Positions 47,130 to 57,940 of a stretch of 64,000 nucleotides of DNA are shown here, piece by piece. The first letter of the stretch is position 1, and each line of letters starts with the position of its first letter. The stretch lies in contig NC_088868.1 in assembly GCF_032884065.1 (NCBI RefSeq), positions 1,734,001 to 1,798,000 on the forward strand, read 5' to 3'. The translations under genes were made by a program, and so were the position numbers. Origin of the DNA: Artemia franciscana (Eukaryota; Arthropoda; Branchiopoda; Anostraca; Artemiidae). A model generated the notes under the pieces. That model was given only the letters and a program-made list of their open reading frames with translations. It ran no database searches and had not been told where the DNA came from.

Positions 47130-48430
47130 ATTCTATGAAGGTAAATGCTGGATCGAGGGACTGGGGGGAGACTGGGAGGGACTGGATCGAGTGGAAACCA
47201 GAAACTCATTTTCTTCCCTAGCGTAGAAAAGTTTAGAAACACGGCTTCACTGCTTAAAGTTCAGGTGGGAGATATGATGAATATTCTTAGAGAAAATATA
47301 TTAAATTTTGAAAATTTTATCCTTGATCAAGACGTGGAAACTCTTAAACTCTTAAAGGTATAACAACATCTAGGACAAAGGGTCACCATAATTTATTTAA
47401 TAATGCAAATTTAATTATTGATCAATTCCAGGAACTCTTGGAAATTAAGAAATATATTGATATCTTAACTTGACCTCATTTCTAACATCGTAGAAGAATT
47501 TGAGCTTAATATTGACAATTCTAGTAAGAAAAGGGCCATTTTACCTATAGTGGGGCAGATCAAAGAAGTTCTATTTGGTTTAAGTTCTACAAGCACTGTG
47601 GAAAAAATTATCAGACATATTAGAAGAACTAAGCAATGACCAGGAAAAGGATACAAAATTCCTTTCTGTATCAACGTCGTTAATCTCAGAATTAGAAATT
47701 TCTCTTAATAAAATGCGTCACGAAGCCTTTGACCAAGTAAGCCAATCGTTTAAAACCTTTGAATCTGAACTGTCTGATAATGCCTTGAAAATAATTTCTT
47801 CCTTGTTTGTAAACTTCGCCCAAATACACAATGCAGTTGAGAAAATAACTACTAATATTACAAATAAATTAGAATGTTTTTGCTTTCATTTGAAACAATC
47901 GTCGAAAGGTCTGAATGGTAATTTCCCTGTTGGCGTTAAATCCCCAGTTAGGCTTATATCATACTTGAACTTTGTTCAGCAAAGCCTATCTAAAGGGTTT
48001 GAGTTGGCTATTGATGATTTTAGAAATGGTTTGATTATAGAAACTTTAAAGCACGTGGAATGTAGTTTAGAATTTGATTTGATTGCTTGTTTGCGACTTT
48101 CCTCTTTCCAAAGTTTTAGATTCCTTTCAACTTTACAATGCATTTGAGATCCCTGTTGCTATAAAGAATTCCCTTACTGCTTGCGTTAAGCAAAAATATT
48201 CAGTAATTACCAATGGAGAACCTTTATATTGAAATAGGAGGAGATAAATTAAGCTATATAAATTTAAACAAAAGTTTCATGTCATCCTGCTGTTACGTAA
48301 AGTCAAAAATTGTTGTAAAAGACGCTTTGTCAAAAATAAATTTCCATCATATAACTCCTGTGGATTTTCTGTATTTTTTAATACAACAGACTTGAAAAAT
48401 TTAGTTTGTAATTGTAATTTAAAACTTTAA
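47130..48430 (+). pseudogene. decayed viral-type envelope (fusion glycoprotein) gene of an LTR retroelement or endogenous virus
   Basis: Broken plus-strand frames share the layout of insect-type envelope proteins related to baculovirus F and errantivirus Env. A basic cleavage-like site (around 47,526-47,540) is followed at once by an apolar segment ending in LFG, as at the fusion peptide. Then comes a long helical region (47,713-48,145) and a later part (48,150-48,400) with the Y-I-E-I-G pattern and Cys residues typical of the end of the ectodomain. Frames change at least three times, with in-frame stops (for example near 47,360 and 47,472). No membrane anchor, gag, pol or LTR is seen. Family role: entry of an enveloped particle into a cell. 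This copy is not functional. It ends just before LINE-C. The assignment rests on pattern only. Confidence 0.55.
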
Positions 48431-48530
48431 GTTCACTTTTTATTCATTCTCTGTCTGATAGTCAATTGCACTGGTATCCAAGATCATTGCTTTTCCTGAG
48501 GCCAAAATAATTTCAATGATTTAAAGAACA

Positions 48531-49381
48531 TGAAGATTTTAACTTGGAATGTTACAACCTTGCAAAATGAGTTTCGTATCGATATTTTGATTGAAAAATT
48601 CAGCTGATTCGAACCGGAGTTATTAGAAGTTTCAGAAACTCATATCCCAGGGTTAGGAAGCAAGAAATTAGGTTATATAAAGTTTGTTTACTCAGGCAGG
48701 AAGTATGGGTTGCATAGACAGGGAGTAGGGCTAATGATGAACAAGGAAGCTGCTTGCTTAGGCTTGGAATGCATTAATAATAGAATTCTAATTTCTTATT
48801 TTAGAGACGAAGACCACACTGGCTTTCCATAACAAACAAATACAAAGCTGAATATAAATACAAAACAAAATTAAAAAAATAGGGAAAATCTTGTATACAT
48901 AAATACAAAAAAAATAGGAAAATCTTTTCAAGACAGTGGGAATCAATTCTGTGAATATTTAATATCCCTCCCATATGTAAATATTTCGGCCCTCTGTCCA
49001 AGGGCCGTCTTCAGCACAATACGAGAGAAAGAGAGAGAAAAATATGTGTATATAAGTAAACTAACATTAAAAGGCGAGAATTAAAACTAATAATGTTTTT
49101 TTTTTAAACTCTTTAAAAGATCCCTAGTATCCTTACTTCAACAAAGTTCAACCAGGACTGACAAAAAGAGTGAACTGAGAAGATAAATTCATTCAAACAA
49201 AAGAGAACAAAATGATTAAGTACAATTTCTGAGAGCCAAACTTGCATTTTTAGCAGCCTGCCTTAAAGGCCTTTTCGCAACTGATTCAATACTATTTTAA
49301 AATATTTTGTTACATCATGTTTAATTAAATTTGAATATAAAGAATTTAGTGACTACTCCCCTAAGTCTCTGTTCAAAGAAA

Positions 49382-49412
<31 letters not shown>

Positions 49413-51430
49413 ATTTATTTCGAGGCTAATTTCTATTGAATCCCGAACCACCTGTTTTATCTCAAATCAGTACTGATGCGTGAATGTTTTTCAAAAAGTA
49501 TCATATGGGAGGGATTAATAAATATTCACAGAATCGATTTCCACTGTCTTGAAAAGATTTTCCCTATTGTTTCAACTTTGAATTTGTTTGTTATGGAATA
49601 TTACAGAGGATCTGGAAGATGCAGCTAGACGGTGTAATAGTAAAGTATTGTACTGGCATGTTAATAAATTGAGATTAAAGAGGGAGTAGTTAAAAATATA
49701 AAGAGGGAGTAGTAAATCCAGCCGTGTCCCAGTTAATAGTAGGAACGGGGCCACAATTAGTGATAAGGAAACAGTTAAAGACAGATGGGTACAATATTTT
49801 GAGAATGGGCTAAACCGAGATACAGTTGCGGTAAAGGATGCAGAGAAAAATGTAAAAGTTTTTGAAAGAAAATTTGTTTTGTAAACAAGAATTAGCGACA
49901 GTACTAAAAGCCTTAAAAATTATTTAGGCTCCAAGCTCTGATAGTTTGGTAAATGAATAGGTTGACTCTGATGTTAAAAAAATTCTACTGAAGATTACGA
50001 TTATGATTTTTGAAAAAGGGAAAGTACCTAACGATTGTAGGATCCCTTACTTATACCACTGTATAAGAAGGATGATGTCACTGAGTTTTGTGATTATGGA
50101 GGTATTAATCTGGTATCTGTAGGTAGTAAATTACTTAGTAATAGGACACTTTTTAGACTGAGAGCTGCTGTAGACAAAGTTTTCAGAGTAGAATAGCTCG
50201 GTTTTAGAAAAGATAGAGAACGTGTAGACCAAAATTCACTCTTAAGTTAAAAACTGAGAAGGGGCTTGGTTTTCAAACACCTTTGGTCGTCAGTTTTATC
50301 GACTTTATGAGCAAGCGTTCACTTTTGTTGATAGAAGAGCTTTGGCAAAGATTTTATCCTGGTAAAGTATACAAGACAAATAGATTAAAGTGATTTGTGG
50401 TATGAGAATAGTGATTAGAGAGTGGTATGAGAATAGTGATTATGAGAATTAAGTGATTAGTGATATGAGAATAACACTGTTACGATTGAGGTAGGAAAAA
50501 TGGTTAACATGAAGTTAACCATTAAAATGAAGTTAAAAATGAAGTTAGCAACTGGTTTTGTATTAAATCAGGAGTTAAGCAGAGTTGTGTTCTATATACC
50601 TTTCTCTGGATTATTTTGAATTTTGTCTTAAGGAGCTTAGGAAAGGCAGTTTGAGATCAAGGATTCAAAAGGGGAGGAAAAAATCTCCTGGACTTGAATT
50701 ATGCTAATTATTTAAGCATCCTAGATGAAAGTCTGAGCAAAATGAACGAACTTTTAGTGGTTTTACGAGTTTAGGGTGCCAGAATAGTCTTACAATTAAT
50801 GTTAAGAAGACTAAGTCACTAAGACTAGGAAAAAGTAAAGATGAAATGGTGACATTGGGTAGTGAAAAGAATGATCGGGTGAGCAACTTCACTTACCTTG
50901 GTCATGTTATCATAATGACGGTGGAAGCAGTGAAGATGTTTAAAGCAGAATATCCAAAGCTCAGCGGTTTTTGTTGTTTTTTTCACAGTTATGAAAATTT
51001 TGGAAGAATACAAAGATAAGTCTTCAAATTAAGATTAGAAGATTAGAAGGTACAGTGATGACAGTGGTCAAATATGTCTCTGAAGCATGGGCACTCCAAA
51101 AAGCAGATGAAGGTTTACTAGATGTTTTACAGAAAAACTACGTAAGGATTGTTCTGGGAACCCCGTTGACAGACCGTATTTCAAACAGCAGGCTGTACAA
51201 AAAATTTGGTTCAATCCCGCTTTCTAGGACTATAATGAAAGAAAGGTTAAGATGGCTAGGGCACGTTCTGCGGGTGAAGAATGACAGATTGTCAAAGGTT
51301 GTCCTTTTCGGCCTTAGGCTAAATAGAAAGCAGGTTGTCCTCGTCTGGGGGAGGATGTTATAAAGAAAGATTGAAAAGAAATGGGAACTTCCTTGGAGGA
51401 CGTAAAGAGGGAGGCTCTTACCTTGGTTTG
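48531..51430 (+). mobile_element. LINE-C family copy: endonuclease and RT, split by a PLE
   Basis: The frame starts at 48,531 with MKILTWNVTTLQ, the N-terminal block of LINE endonucleases, then GLGSKKLGYIKFVYSGRKYG and GVGLMMNKEAA. It stops at about 48,805, where a PLE intervenes, and resumes near 49,592. The RT follows in broken frames: IYNY/GISL-like block near 50,100, DFMSK/DKVF text near 50,300, then at 50,950-51,363 KISLQIKIRRLEGTVMTVVK, SEAWALQKADEGLLDV and RWLGHVLRVKNDRLSKVV. Part of the endonuclease (about 48,800 onward) is missing even after removing the PLE. Stops and shifts show it is dead. Confidence 0.83.
48806..49591 (-). mobile_element. short PLE-2 copy with inverted ends, inserted in LINE-C
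   Basis: It contains the family hairpin GGCCCTCTGTCCAAGGGCC (48,988-49,006), a decayed C-terminal coding region (about 49,500-49,215, with KRPLR-like basic tail) and an (ATT)n expansion at 49,384-49,412. Its two ends are inverted copies of each other over roughly 100 bp: ATAACAAACAAATACAAAG and TTTTCAAGACAGTGG on the left, their complements on the right (49,535-49,591). I find no clean target duplication. Confidence 0.75.
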
Positions 51431-51628
51431 CCAATTGCTTCTAATTTAACGCATACTAGGACCCTACTGCTTGAGTTTTTAAGTGAAAGACTGCGAAAGG
51501 CGTATGAACTTCTTGTTTCATGTAAATCCAGGTATAAGCGGGTAATTCTAGGAAGGATATACAATGTATTTTCTGTGCCCCATCTAATAGCATTAGCACC
51601 CTTTAAGAACGCTGGTCTTGCTTTATGA
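51419..51628 (+). mobile_element. small LINE fragment (C-terminal RT region)
   Basis: The frame reads YLGLPIASNLTHTRTLLLEF, then LSERLRKAYELLVSCKSRYK and ILGRIYNVFSVPHLIALAPF, a typical segment downstream of the LINE RT. It is of a different LINE type from LINE-C, which ends just before it. It may belong to the LINE-A/B type, whose matching region is mostly lost here. Confidence 0.7.
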
Positions 51629-51792
51629 ATACGCTAGATCGTGAAAATAGTTTGTTTATTGTAGTTTATTTTGTTGTATTTTCTTTTTTTGTGAGATTTA
51701 AGTGAATGCATCTTTTCTTTTTCCTTTGTTTTGTCATTACTCCATGTTAGCACTATGTTTGTCTTTTGGGAAACGAAATAATTGCAATAATA

Positions 51793-51797
<5 letters not shown>

Positions 51798-51889
<92 letters not shown>
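51798..51889. repeat. (TA)n microsatellite
   Basis: About 92 bp of pure TA at the 3' edge of the RT element. Confidence 0.97.
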
Positions 51890-51891
<2 letters not shown>

Positions 51892-52685
51892 GAAAAGAGA
51901 AATCACCAATGCAACAGCACGAACACAAAAAAAAAGAAAAAAAAAAAGAGAAACAGAAGGAGAAAAGGAAGACTGTTTTCCTAAATTAGCGATTAATATA
52001 GACCAGCACTTGAATGAGACCTTAACCCTACTCATCCATACAATCACATAGGTTAAATAGCATAGCCATACACAATCAACCATAAAGAATAATCCATGGA
52101 CAGGCAGTCATGTCGTCAATAAGTATAAGTCGTCATTTACCAAACAATAAAAACAATAAAGACAAATAATTCAGAGGCAACAACCCAACACAAGGGCTCA
52201 TCAGGAGAATACACTTGTCCATGGGGCTCTGTCCCATTAAATTCTCTACCCAGCCAAGTGTTGTGGCTACCACAGAATATCCATGGCATCCCCGTGTAAG
52301 GTATCACCCCCAAAATACATGCCTATGAAAGAAAAAAAAAACAGCAAATGTAAAACAACCAAGTAACATCAAAACAAGCTTATCCTATTAATATATCCCT
52401 CTTTTTAGCAACAATAGGTAAACTAAATATGATAAATTTTACCAAATCACAAATATTTACACATTGCAAAAAACCTGAATTAACTAAAAAATTATAGAAT
52501 TCATCTTTACCACGTGACTAATTTTAAAAAAAATCCGCTCTATTAGAGACACAATTCAAAATAAATGGCGCTGCAACATCATTTCTCGAGCCTCCGAAAT
52601 TAGTTGAAAATTTCTTTAAGTATTTCCAGATAATTCCTTTGATATTTATTTAAGAGTTCGTTATAATGAAAAAAAAATTTTTAAA

Positions 52686-53639
52686 TTACCAAGTTAATTT
52701 ATTTGCAGAAAAACCTCTTGATATCAATTTTTGGCTTAAGATTTTACATCTATTTTTAAAATCAATATAATTACTACAAATCCTTGCATAACGAAGTAAC
52801 TGTGAGAAAAACGCTGAATATGTGATATTTGAGTGTATATTACTTTCAGGGAATGGGAAACTAATCACTTCAAAATCAAAATCATCCGTTTTATTATACA
52901 TTTTAAAATTTAATTTATTATTATCACAAATGTTAATATTTAAATCTAAGAAATGATCTTCATGACCGGCGCCATGACTAGGTTCAAGATTAAGCTCTGA
53001 TGGATATATATTTTTAGAAATATCAATGAAATCCTTACAATTTAAGACCAAAATATCATCTAAATATCTTTTATTATTTGACAAAATATGTTTTAAATTA
53101 TTTGGATTATTCTTAGCCATCATATATTTATATTCTATTTGACTTAAAAACAAGTCAGGTATAAATGAGCTGGCATTCCCCCCCATGGGAATTCCCACAA
53201 TTTGCTTGTACAAATCACCACCAAATCTTATATAAGTATTGTATAAAACAAATTTTAATAACTCAAAAATCATATCCAAGCTGTAACATCTCAAGTTAAC
53301 TGTAGTATTAAAGCAATTTGTCCATATAGCTTTTTTATTATAAGTGTCTATTTTTAAGAACCTTTTACTAGATAAGAGGAAAGATTTCTTGATAACATTT
53401 TTTAAATTATCTAACAGTACATGAAGTAATAAATTAGTATACATTGTTGCAAAATCGAAAGACTCAATTCTTTTAGCTGAAACCATTGTTGAAGAATCTA
53501 TCACCTGCAGTGAATTGTTAACACTCCAATATGGATTAAAATTCGAAAATTTTTTAATACCAGAACAATAGGTTTTAAGTTTATTTACAATTTCCTTTAA
53601 AATTAAAGAGAGGTCAGTAGCAGCAATGCGAATTGGACA
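52686..53639 (-). CDS. Penelope-related reverse transcriptase, C-terminal two thirds
   Basis: The frame continues the host element after the target duplication: KCPIRIAATDLSLILKEIVN, then the RT core. Block A is FDFATMYTNL, block B GIPMGGNASSFIPDLFLSQ, block C KRYLDDILVL (Y-L-D-D, both catalytic Asp present) and FLDLNINI. After the core come FPFPESNIHSN and RYARICSN, a thumb-like region found in this family. The open frame in the assembly begins with about 20 codons of Penelope start sequence (from 53,708, MERQCGLR), which is a fusion made by the insertion and not the native start. The protein would copy element RNA into DNA. Compared with the Penelope protein next door it has longer spacing between A and B and no C-terminal GIY-YIG. 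Confidence 0.85.
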   Translation of the reverse strand, partial: CPIRIAATDLSLILKEIVNKLKTYCSGIKKFSNFNPYWSVNNSLQVIDSSTMVSAKRIESFDFATMYTNLLLHVLLDNLKNVIKKSFLLSSKRFLKIDTYNKKAIWTNCFNTTVNLRCYSLDMIFELLKFVLYNTYIRFGGDLYKQIVGIPMGGNASSFIPDLFLSQIEYKYMMAKNNPNNLKHILSNNKRYLDDILVLNCKDFIDISKNIYPSELNLEPSHGAGHEDHFLDLNINICDNNKLNFKMYNKTDDFDFEVISFPFPESNIHSNITYSAFFSQLLRYARICSNYIDFKNRCKILSQKLISRGFSANKLTW

Positions 53640-53850
53640 TTTAGCTGCTCCACGTAGATAACTTCGAAGACCACACTGCCTTTCCATGACAAAAGTAAAA
53701 CAGTTCAAAATAGGGATGATACCTTTTTATTGACAGTGAAATATAAAATTATTTAACTGGATATTTCGAACACATATACAGTGTTCATCATCAGCAGTAA
53801 AACTAAAAGACATGAATAAAAATAAACAAAATTTATACCTAATAAACTAA

Positions 53851-56470
53851 TTACATATAGTTTATTGCTCTTATTTTTTTTAATGCAACAGCCGAGGCAA
53901 ATCTCCTTGACCTTTTCGGTTCCGGTTTATTAGATTTAACTGACGTATTACGTGGACAGAGGTCATAGCTCTTAGGTGAAGTGATATTTACTTTATTTGA
54001 CCTCAGTAAATTATCATAAATTGAGTTCAATCCAAATTCACCTGTATCTCTGCTTTGGAATTATTCTTGAATAGAATTTTTTTTTAATTTCGATTGTTTC
54101 CCTGAAAGTTTGCTTTAAACCTTGGTCCCTAGAAATCAAAGAAACATTTTCAAACATAATAGAATGATTTGGAAAATTAAAGATATGCTCCGAGAGGGCC
54201 GACGTGAAATCTTCAGGTTTGGTATTTTGCTTTAAAGACGATGAAATGGAATTATGATGTTGTAGCAATCTCGTTCTTAAATTCTGGTTAGTACCTCCCA
54301 CATAAGAGATTCCACAAGTACATGAAATTTTATAAACCCCACTTTGTTGCTCTACGGAAGTCCGATCTTTTCCAGAATTAAAAAAACTAGCCAAAGTATT
54401 ACTACCTCTTAAAGCTACCTTTTTTTTAACCATTATTTCGTAAAATTCTTCTAAGTTTTTCACTCAAACCTGGAACATATGGTAGAGAACAAAAGATATC
54501 TTTCTTTTCTGTTGTTTCCAGAATATCGTCAGAACATTCTAGAAATTTTTTCCTTCTTTTCGAAAAAGTCTGGTCAATTAACCAACCCGGATAATGGTTA
54601 CTTATTAAAATGTCTTTTAGCAATAATAATTTCTCCTCAATGAATTTTGGAGAACAAATTCTAAAAATGCGGTCAGTTAAAGATATGATTAAACCAATTT
54701 TTACTTGGCGGGCATGACCGGAGAAAAATGACAAAAATCTGTTATTGTTAGTAGGTTTTCTGTAAATCTTAAAATCCAGACTATTTTCATTTTTTAAAAG
54801 AAGGACGTCCAGAAAAGGAAGTTTATTATCCTCTTCTAATTCTATTGTAAATTTTAAATCCCCTCCCCAAAAATTAAGATGTTCTAAAAAACTTTTCAAT
54901 TCCTCCACCCCATAATTCCATACTGAAATTATGTCATCCATATATCTCCCCCAAAATTTATGTTTAAAAAAATATGAATCTAACGCTATTGTTTCAATAT
55001 TTTCTACAAAACAATTTGCTAATAAAGGACTTAAAGGGGCCCCCATAGGTAAACCATTTACTTGTTCGAAAAAACCCCCTCTGAATTGAAAAAAAAATAA
55101 GAGAACACATTGCACAACCTAACTAAACTCATTATTACACCGACCTCCAAAACTGTTTCACAACCAATTAAGTCCAAATTTCTTAGTATCTTTCTCTCAA
55201 GAAGAAATTCTGCGGCTTTTACATCAATACTCGTATACATTGACACTATGTCGAAACTTGAAATTATAGAATTCGAAGAAATCTCAACTTCTTTTAGTTT
55301 TTTTACAAGTTCTGACGAATTCTTAATGTAAGAAATTTGTGTAGACATGAGTAGTTTACACAATGACACTAGCCACTTACTCAGAGCACTTGTTGGTAAC
55401 TTGTTACTCGCAACAATTGGTCGTAATGGCAGATTTGGCTTATGTGTCTTTGGAAGTCCATATAATTTAGGGCAAAAAGAACCTCTTGGTAAGAATTTGT
55501 AGAAAAAATGAGGTGTAATCTTCCCTTCTTCCTTCAAACTCTTTAACTCGTTCTTAAACTTCTTTGTGTATGAGTCCGTCGGGTCAAAAGAAAGTTGTTT
55601 GTACGTTTTTTCATCTTTCAGTAAAGCATTTAATTTTGAATCGTAGTCCTTGGTGTCCATTACCACTAAAGTGTCACCCTTGTCTGCTTTTGTAATAATA
55701 ATAGATTCATCCCTCCTTAAATTATTAAGAATCTTTATGTCTTTGATAGAATTGTTAGGGATTTCTGGTTTTAAAGCAAACTCTGACAGGGCTTTAACAG
55801 TAGAAGCTCTTACTAGGCTAACATCTTTAATTAGGATGGGGTTTCTATGTAAAGATGTTTCTATTGAAGAGATACTTTCCTCTACTGGTACTCTATTAGT
55901 TTTAAAACAAAATTTTGGACCTTTTTCTAATGCGGACTTTTCTTGTAACGTTAAGGTCCTCGATGAAAAATTAATTACACCTGGTCCAAGAGTTGACGAA
56001 GGTATTACGGCTTTATTTTCATATAATTTTGAAAACTTTTTAAGTAATCTTTCTCTGGAAAGGTGAAAGTCATGATTGAAATGATTTCTTGCTGTTTGTT
56101 GAATAAAACAAAAATCACTTGCACTCACCTTTTTTGATATAATATTTTCCAGGAAAAGTTTATCTTTCACTAATAAAGCTCCTTTTCTCCTTTTATCTTT
56201 AATCAGATGATTTAAAGTCTTGAATTGTAGACCTCGTTCGAACTTTTTTCCTTTAAAAGTGTCTAGATGTAGATTAAATTTTATTGAAGGTGGCAAAATC
56301 CTTTTCTTCTTACATTTATGAAGAAAATCTTGTTGATTTATAACATTTGCATGTCTCTTATGGGTGTTAATATACTTAGACACCTCCTTGGTCACATTAT
56401 CTCCATATACTCGACGTAGATAAATTCGAAGACCACACTGCCTTTCCATGACGAAAGTAAAACAGTTCAA
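53851..56470 (-). CDS. Penelope RT / GIY-YIG endonuclease, near intact with three homopolymer frameshifts
   Basis: Probably starts at MERQCGLR (ATG 56,449-56,447; an in-frame ATG lies 21 bases earlier). First frame to about 55,095: KADKGDTLVVMD, KLYGLPKTHKPNLPLRPIV and SFDIVSMYTSI (block A). Second frame 55,115-54,430: NGLPMGAPLSPLLANCF (block B), GRYMDDIISVW (block C, both Asp) and LPFLDVLLL. Third frame 54,440-54,038: SGVYKISCTCGISYVGGT (GIY-YIG with Cys pair), LRTRLLQHH (Arg and His), LSEHIFNFPNH (catalytic Glu); the final part matches the upstream partial copy to its stop at 53,851. Each frame change lies at a run of 8-9 A/T (about 55,091, 54,425, 54,076). Total about 870 codons, as usual for Penelope. 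The enzyme nicks DNA and reverse-transcribes its own RNA there. Confidence 0.92.
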
Positions 56471-56611
56471 AATAGGGATGATACCTTTTTATTGACAGTG
56501 AAATATAAAATTATTTAACTGGATATTTCGAACACATATACAGTGTTCATCATCAGCAGTAAAACTAAAGAAATGAACAAAAATAAACAAAATTTATACC
56601 TAATAAACTAA

Positions 56612-57053
56612 TTACATATAGTTTATTGCTCTTATTTTTTTTAATGCAACAGCCGAGGCAAATCTCCTTGACCTTTTCGGTTCCGGTTCATTAGATTTAA
56701 CTGACGTATTACGTGGACAGAGGTCATAGCTCTTAGGTGAAGTGATATTTACTTTATTTGACCTCAGTAAATTATCATAAATTGAGTTCAATCCAAATTC
56801 ACCTGTATCTCTGTTTATGGAATTATTCTTGAATAGAATTTCTTTAATTTCGATTGTTTCCCTGAAAGTTTGCTTTAAACCTTGGTCCCTAGAAATCAAA
56901 GAAACATTTTCAAACAAAATAAAATGATTTGGAAAATTAACGATATGCTCCAAGAGGGCCGACGTGAAATCTTCAGGTTTGGTATTTTGCTTTAAAGACG
57001 ATGAAAAGGAATTATGATGTTGTAGCAATCTCGTTCTTAAATTCTGGTTTTAC
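56612..57053 (-). pseudogene. 5'-truncated Penelope C-terminal copy (left pseudo-LTR)
   Basis: It starts within the GIY-YIG domain (frame text LRTRLLQHHNSFSSSL after 57,049) and runs open to its stop at 56,612: LSLISRDQGLKQTFR-type text, FKNNSINRDTGEFGLNS, then a basic tail EPEPKRSRRFASAV. It matches 53,851-54,300 of the full copy and shows the reading frame that the full copy has lost at the T9 run near 54,076. Confidence 0.9.
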
Positions 57054-57066
57054 TTTAGCTGCTCCA

Positions 57067-57873
57067 GCAGTAAACCGTGGTTTAGGGGGATTCTTATGAA
57101 TTTTACAGTCCAATATAGGAAAGGGAACTTTTTATCATTGTCATTTATTTTAATATTAAAATTTTTAAAAAAGTATTTCTTCAATCTTTTCAATTAAATT
57201 CTCATCCTCTAAATTTACCTTTTCGTAAACATTAATTGTGTATAACTCCCTTTTTAAGATATCACAATACAGCTTCTGACAAATTATGGCAAAATTATTA
57301 TTAGCTTTATCCATTGGCACAATTACAAATTCATTCTATTGATTAGCAATTGCTTGTTTAATCTTTGCATTATAAAATAATGATTTAGTATTACTATTTT
57401 TTAAGTTGGAATATATTTTATTTCTTATTCTACTAATAATTAAATTCTTCCAACTATGAAAACTCTCTTTATTTTTATTCTCTTTCTTACACCACTTATC
57501 AATAAATAAATCAAAATCATTTTCCAAGCCATCAAGAACACTCGATGGTTTCAGATGATGAGAAAGACGGAAATTATCCCCTTTATTCATTATAATTTTA
57601 AGATCATCTTGCTTTATTATTGACAAGTCCCCTGTTATAACATGTTTGTAAGTAGGAATTACAAATGGGCCAAGTTGCTTACAATTACAAACCGGTTTCC
57701 AATTTATATCACTATCTAATCTTTTTAGTATTAAATTATAATTAAAAATAATTTACCCAATAGTTTTTGAAAATTTATAAGTTAAAACTGGACTATCATT
57801 ATAATTCAAATTACTAGGAAGGGCCTGTTTCACATGCCGCTGATTTAAAATTTCTGGTAAATTAATATCTGGT

Positions 57874-57938
<65 letters not shown>
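57067..57938 (-). pseudogene. Penelope-related reverse transcriptase, N-terminal part
   Basis: In order: LPEILNQRHVKQALPSN, SPVLTYKFSKTIG, a stop, IFNYNLILKRLD, a Cys pair (PVCNCKQLG), HVITGDLSIIK, then 57,626-57,336 (GDNFRLSHHLKPS ...), a TAG stop at about 57,336, EFVIVPMDKANNNFAIICQK (the PADK block before RT proper), a frame change near 57,175, and VPFPILDCKIHKNPPKPRF at 57,140-57,075 (RT block 2, W-x-P-K-x-H-K-x-P). Two stops and one shift break this half, while the half beyond the insertion is open. With the insertion removed, frame and sense are continuous across TTTAGCTGCTCCA. Confidence 0.78.
57879..57938. repeat. (TA)n microsatellite
   Basis: About 58 bp of TA at the 5' edge of the RT element. 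It encodes the IYIYIY start of an accidental frame. Confidence 0.96.

Positions 57939-57940
<2 letters not shown>

Larger units (their letters stand above)
53653..57053 (-). mobile_element. Penelope element (PLE-1), tandem arrangement, 13-bp target duplication
   Basis: TTTAGCTGCTCCA stands at 53,640-53,652 and 57,054-57,066. The 3401-bp insert holds, in minus order, a 5'-truncated copy of the C-terminal region (57,053-56,612), the terminal region with hairpin-forming GATATTTCGAACAC...GTGTTCATC (about 56,520-56,560), a complete coding unit (56,470-53,851), and a second terminal region running about 55 bases into a next ORF start (ending at CGTAGATAACTTCGAAG). Such head-to-tail partial copies (pseudo-LTRs) are typical of Penelope. 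Confidence 0.92.
51790..57940 (-). mobile_element. Penelope-related RT element without visible endonuclease, (TA)n at both ends
   Basis: A single-ORF retroelement on the minus strand from the (TA)n at 57,879-57,938 to the (TA)n at 51,798-51,889. Coding parts are 57,930-57,067 and 53,639-52,600, with the Penelope insertion (53,653-57,053) between. The 3' region of about 700 bp (51,890-52,600) is non-coding. No GIY-YIG, AP-type endonuclease or integrase is seen downstream of the RT. Penelope-type elements without an endonuclease are known, and some insert at chromosome ends; here the element lies between TA tracts. Confidence 0.75.

Noticed and set aside
47465-47674. 69-codon minus frame with Leu-rich composition
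   Set aside because: It is the shadow of the decayed envelope gene on the plus strand.
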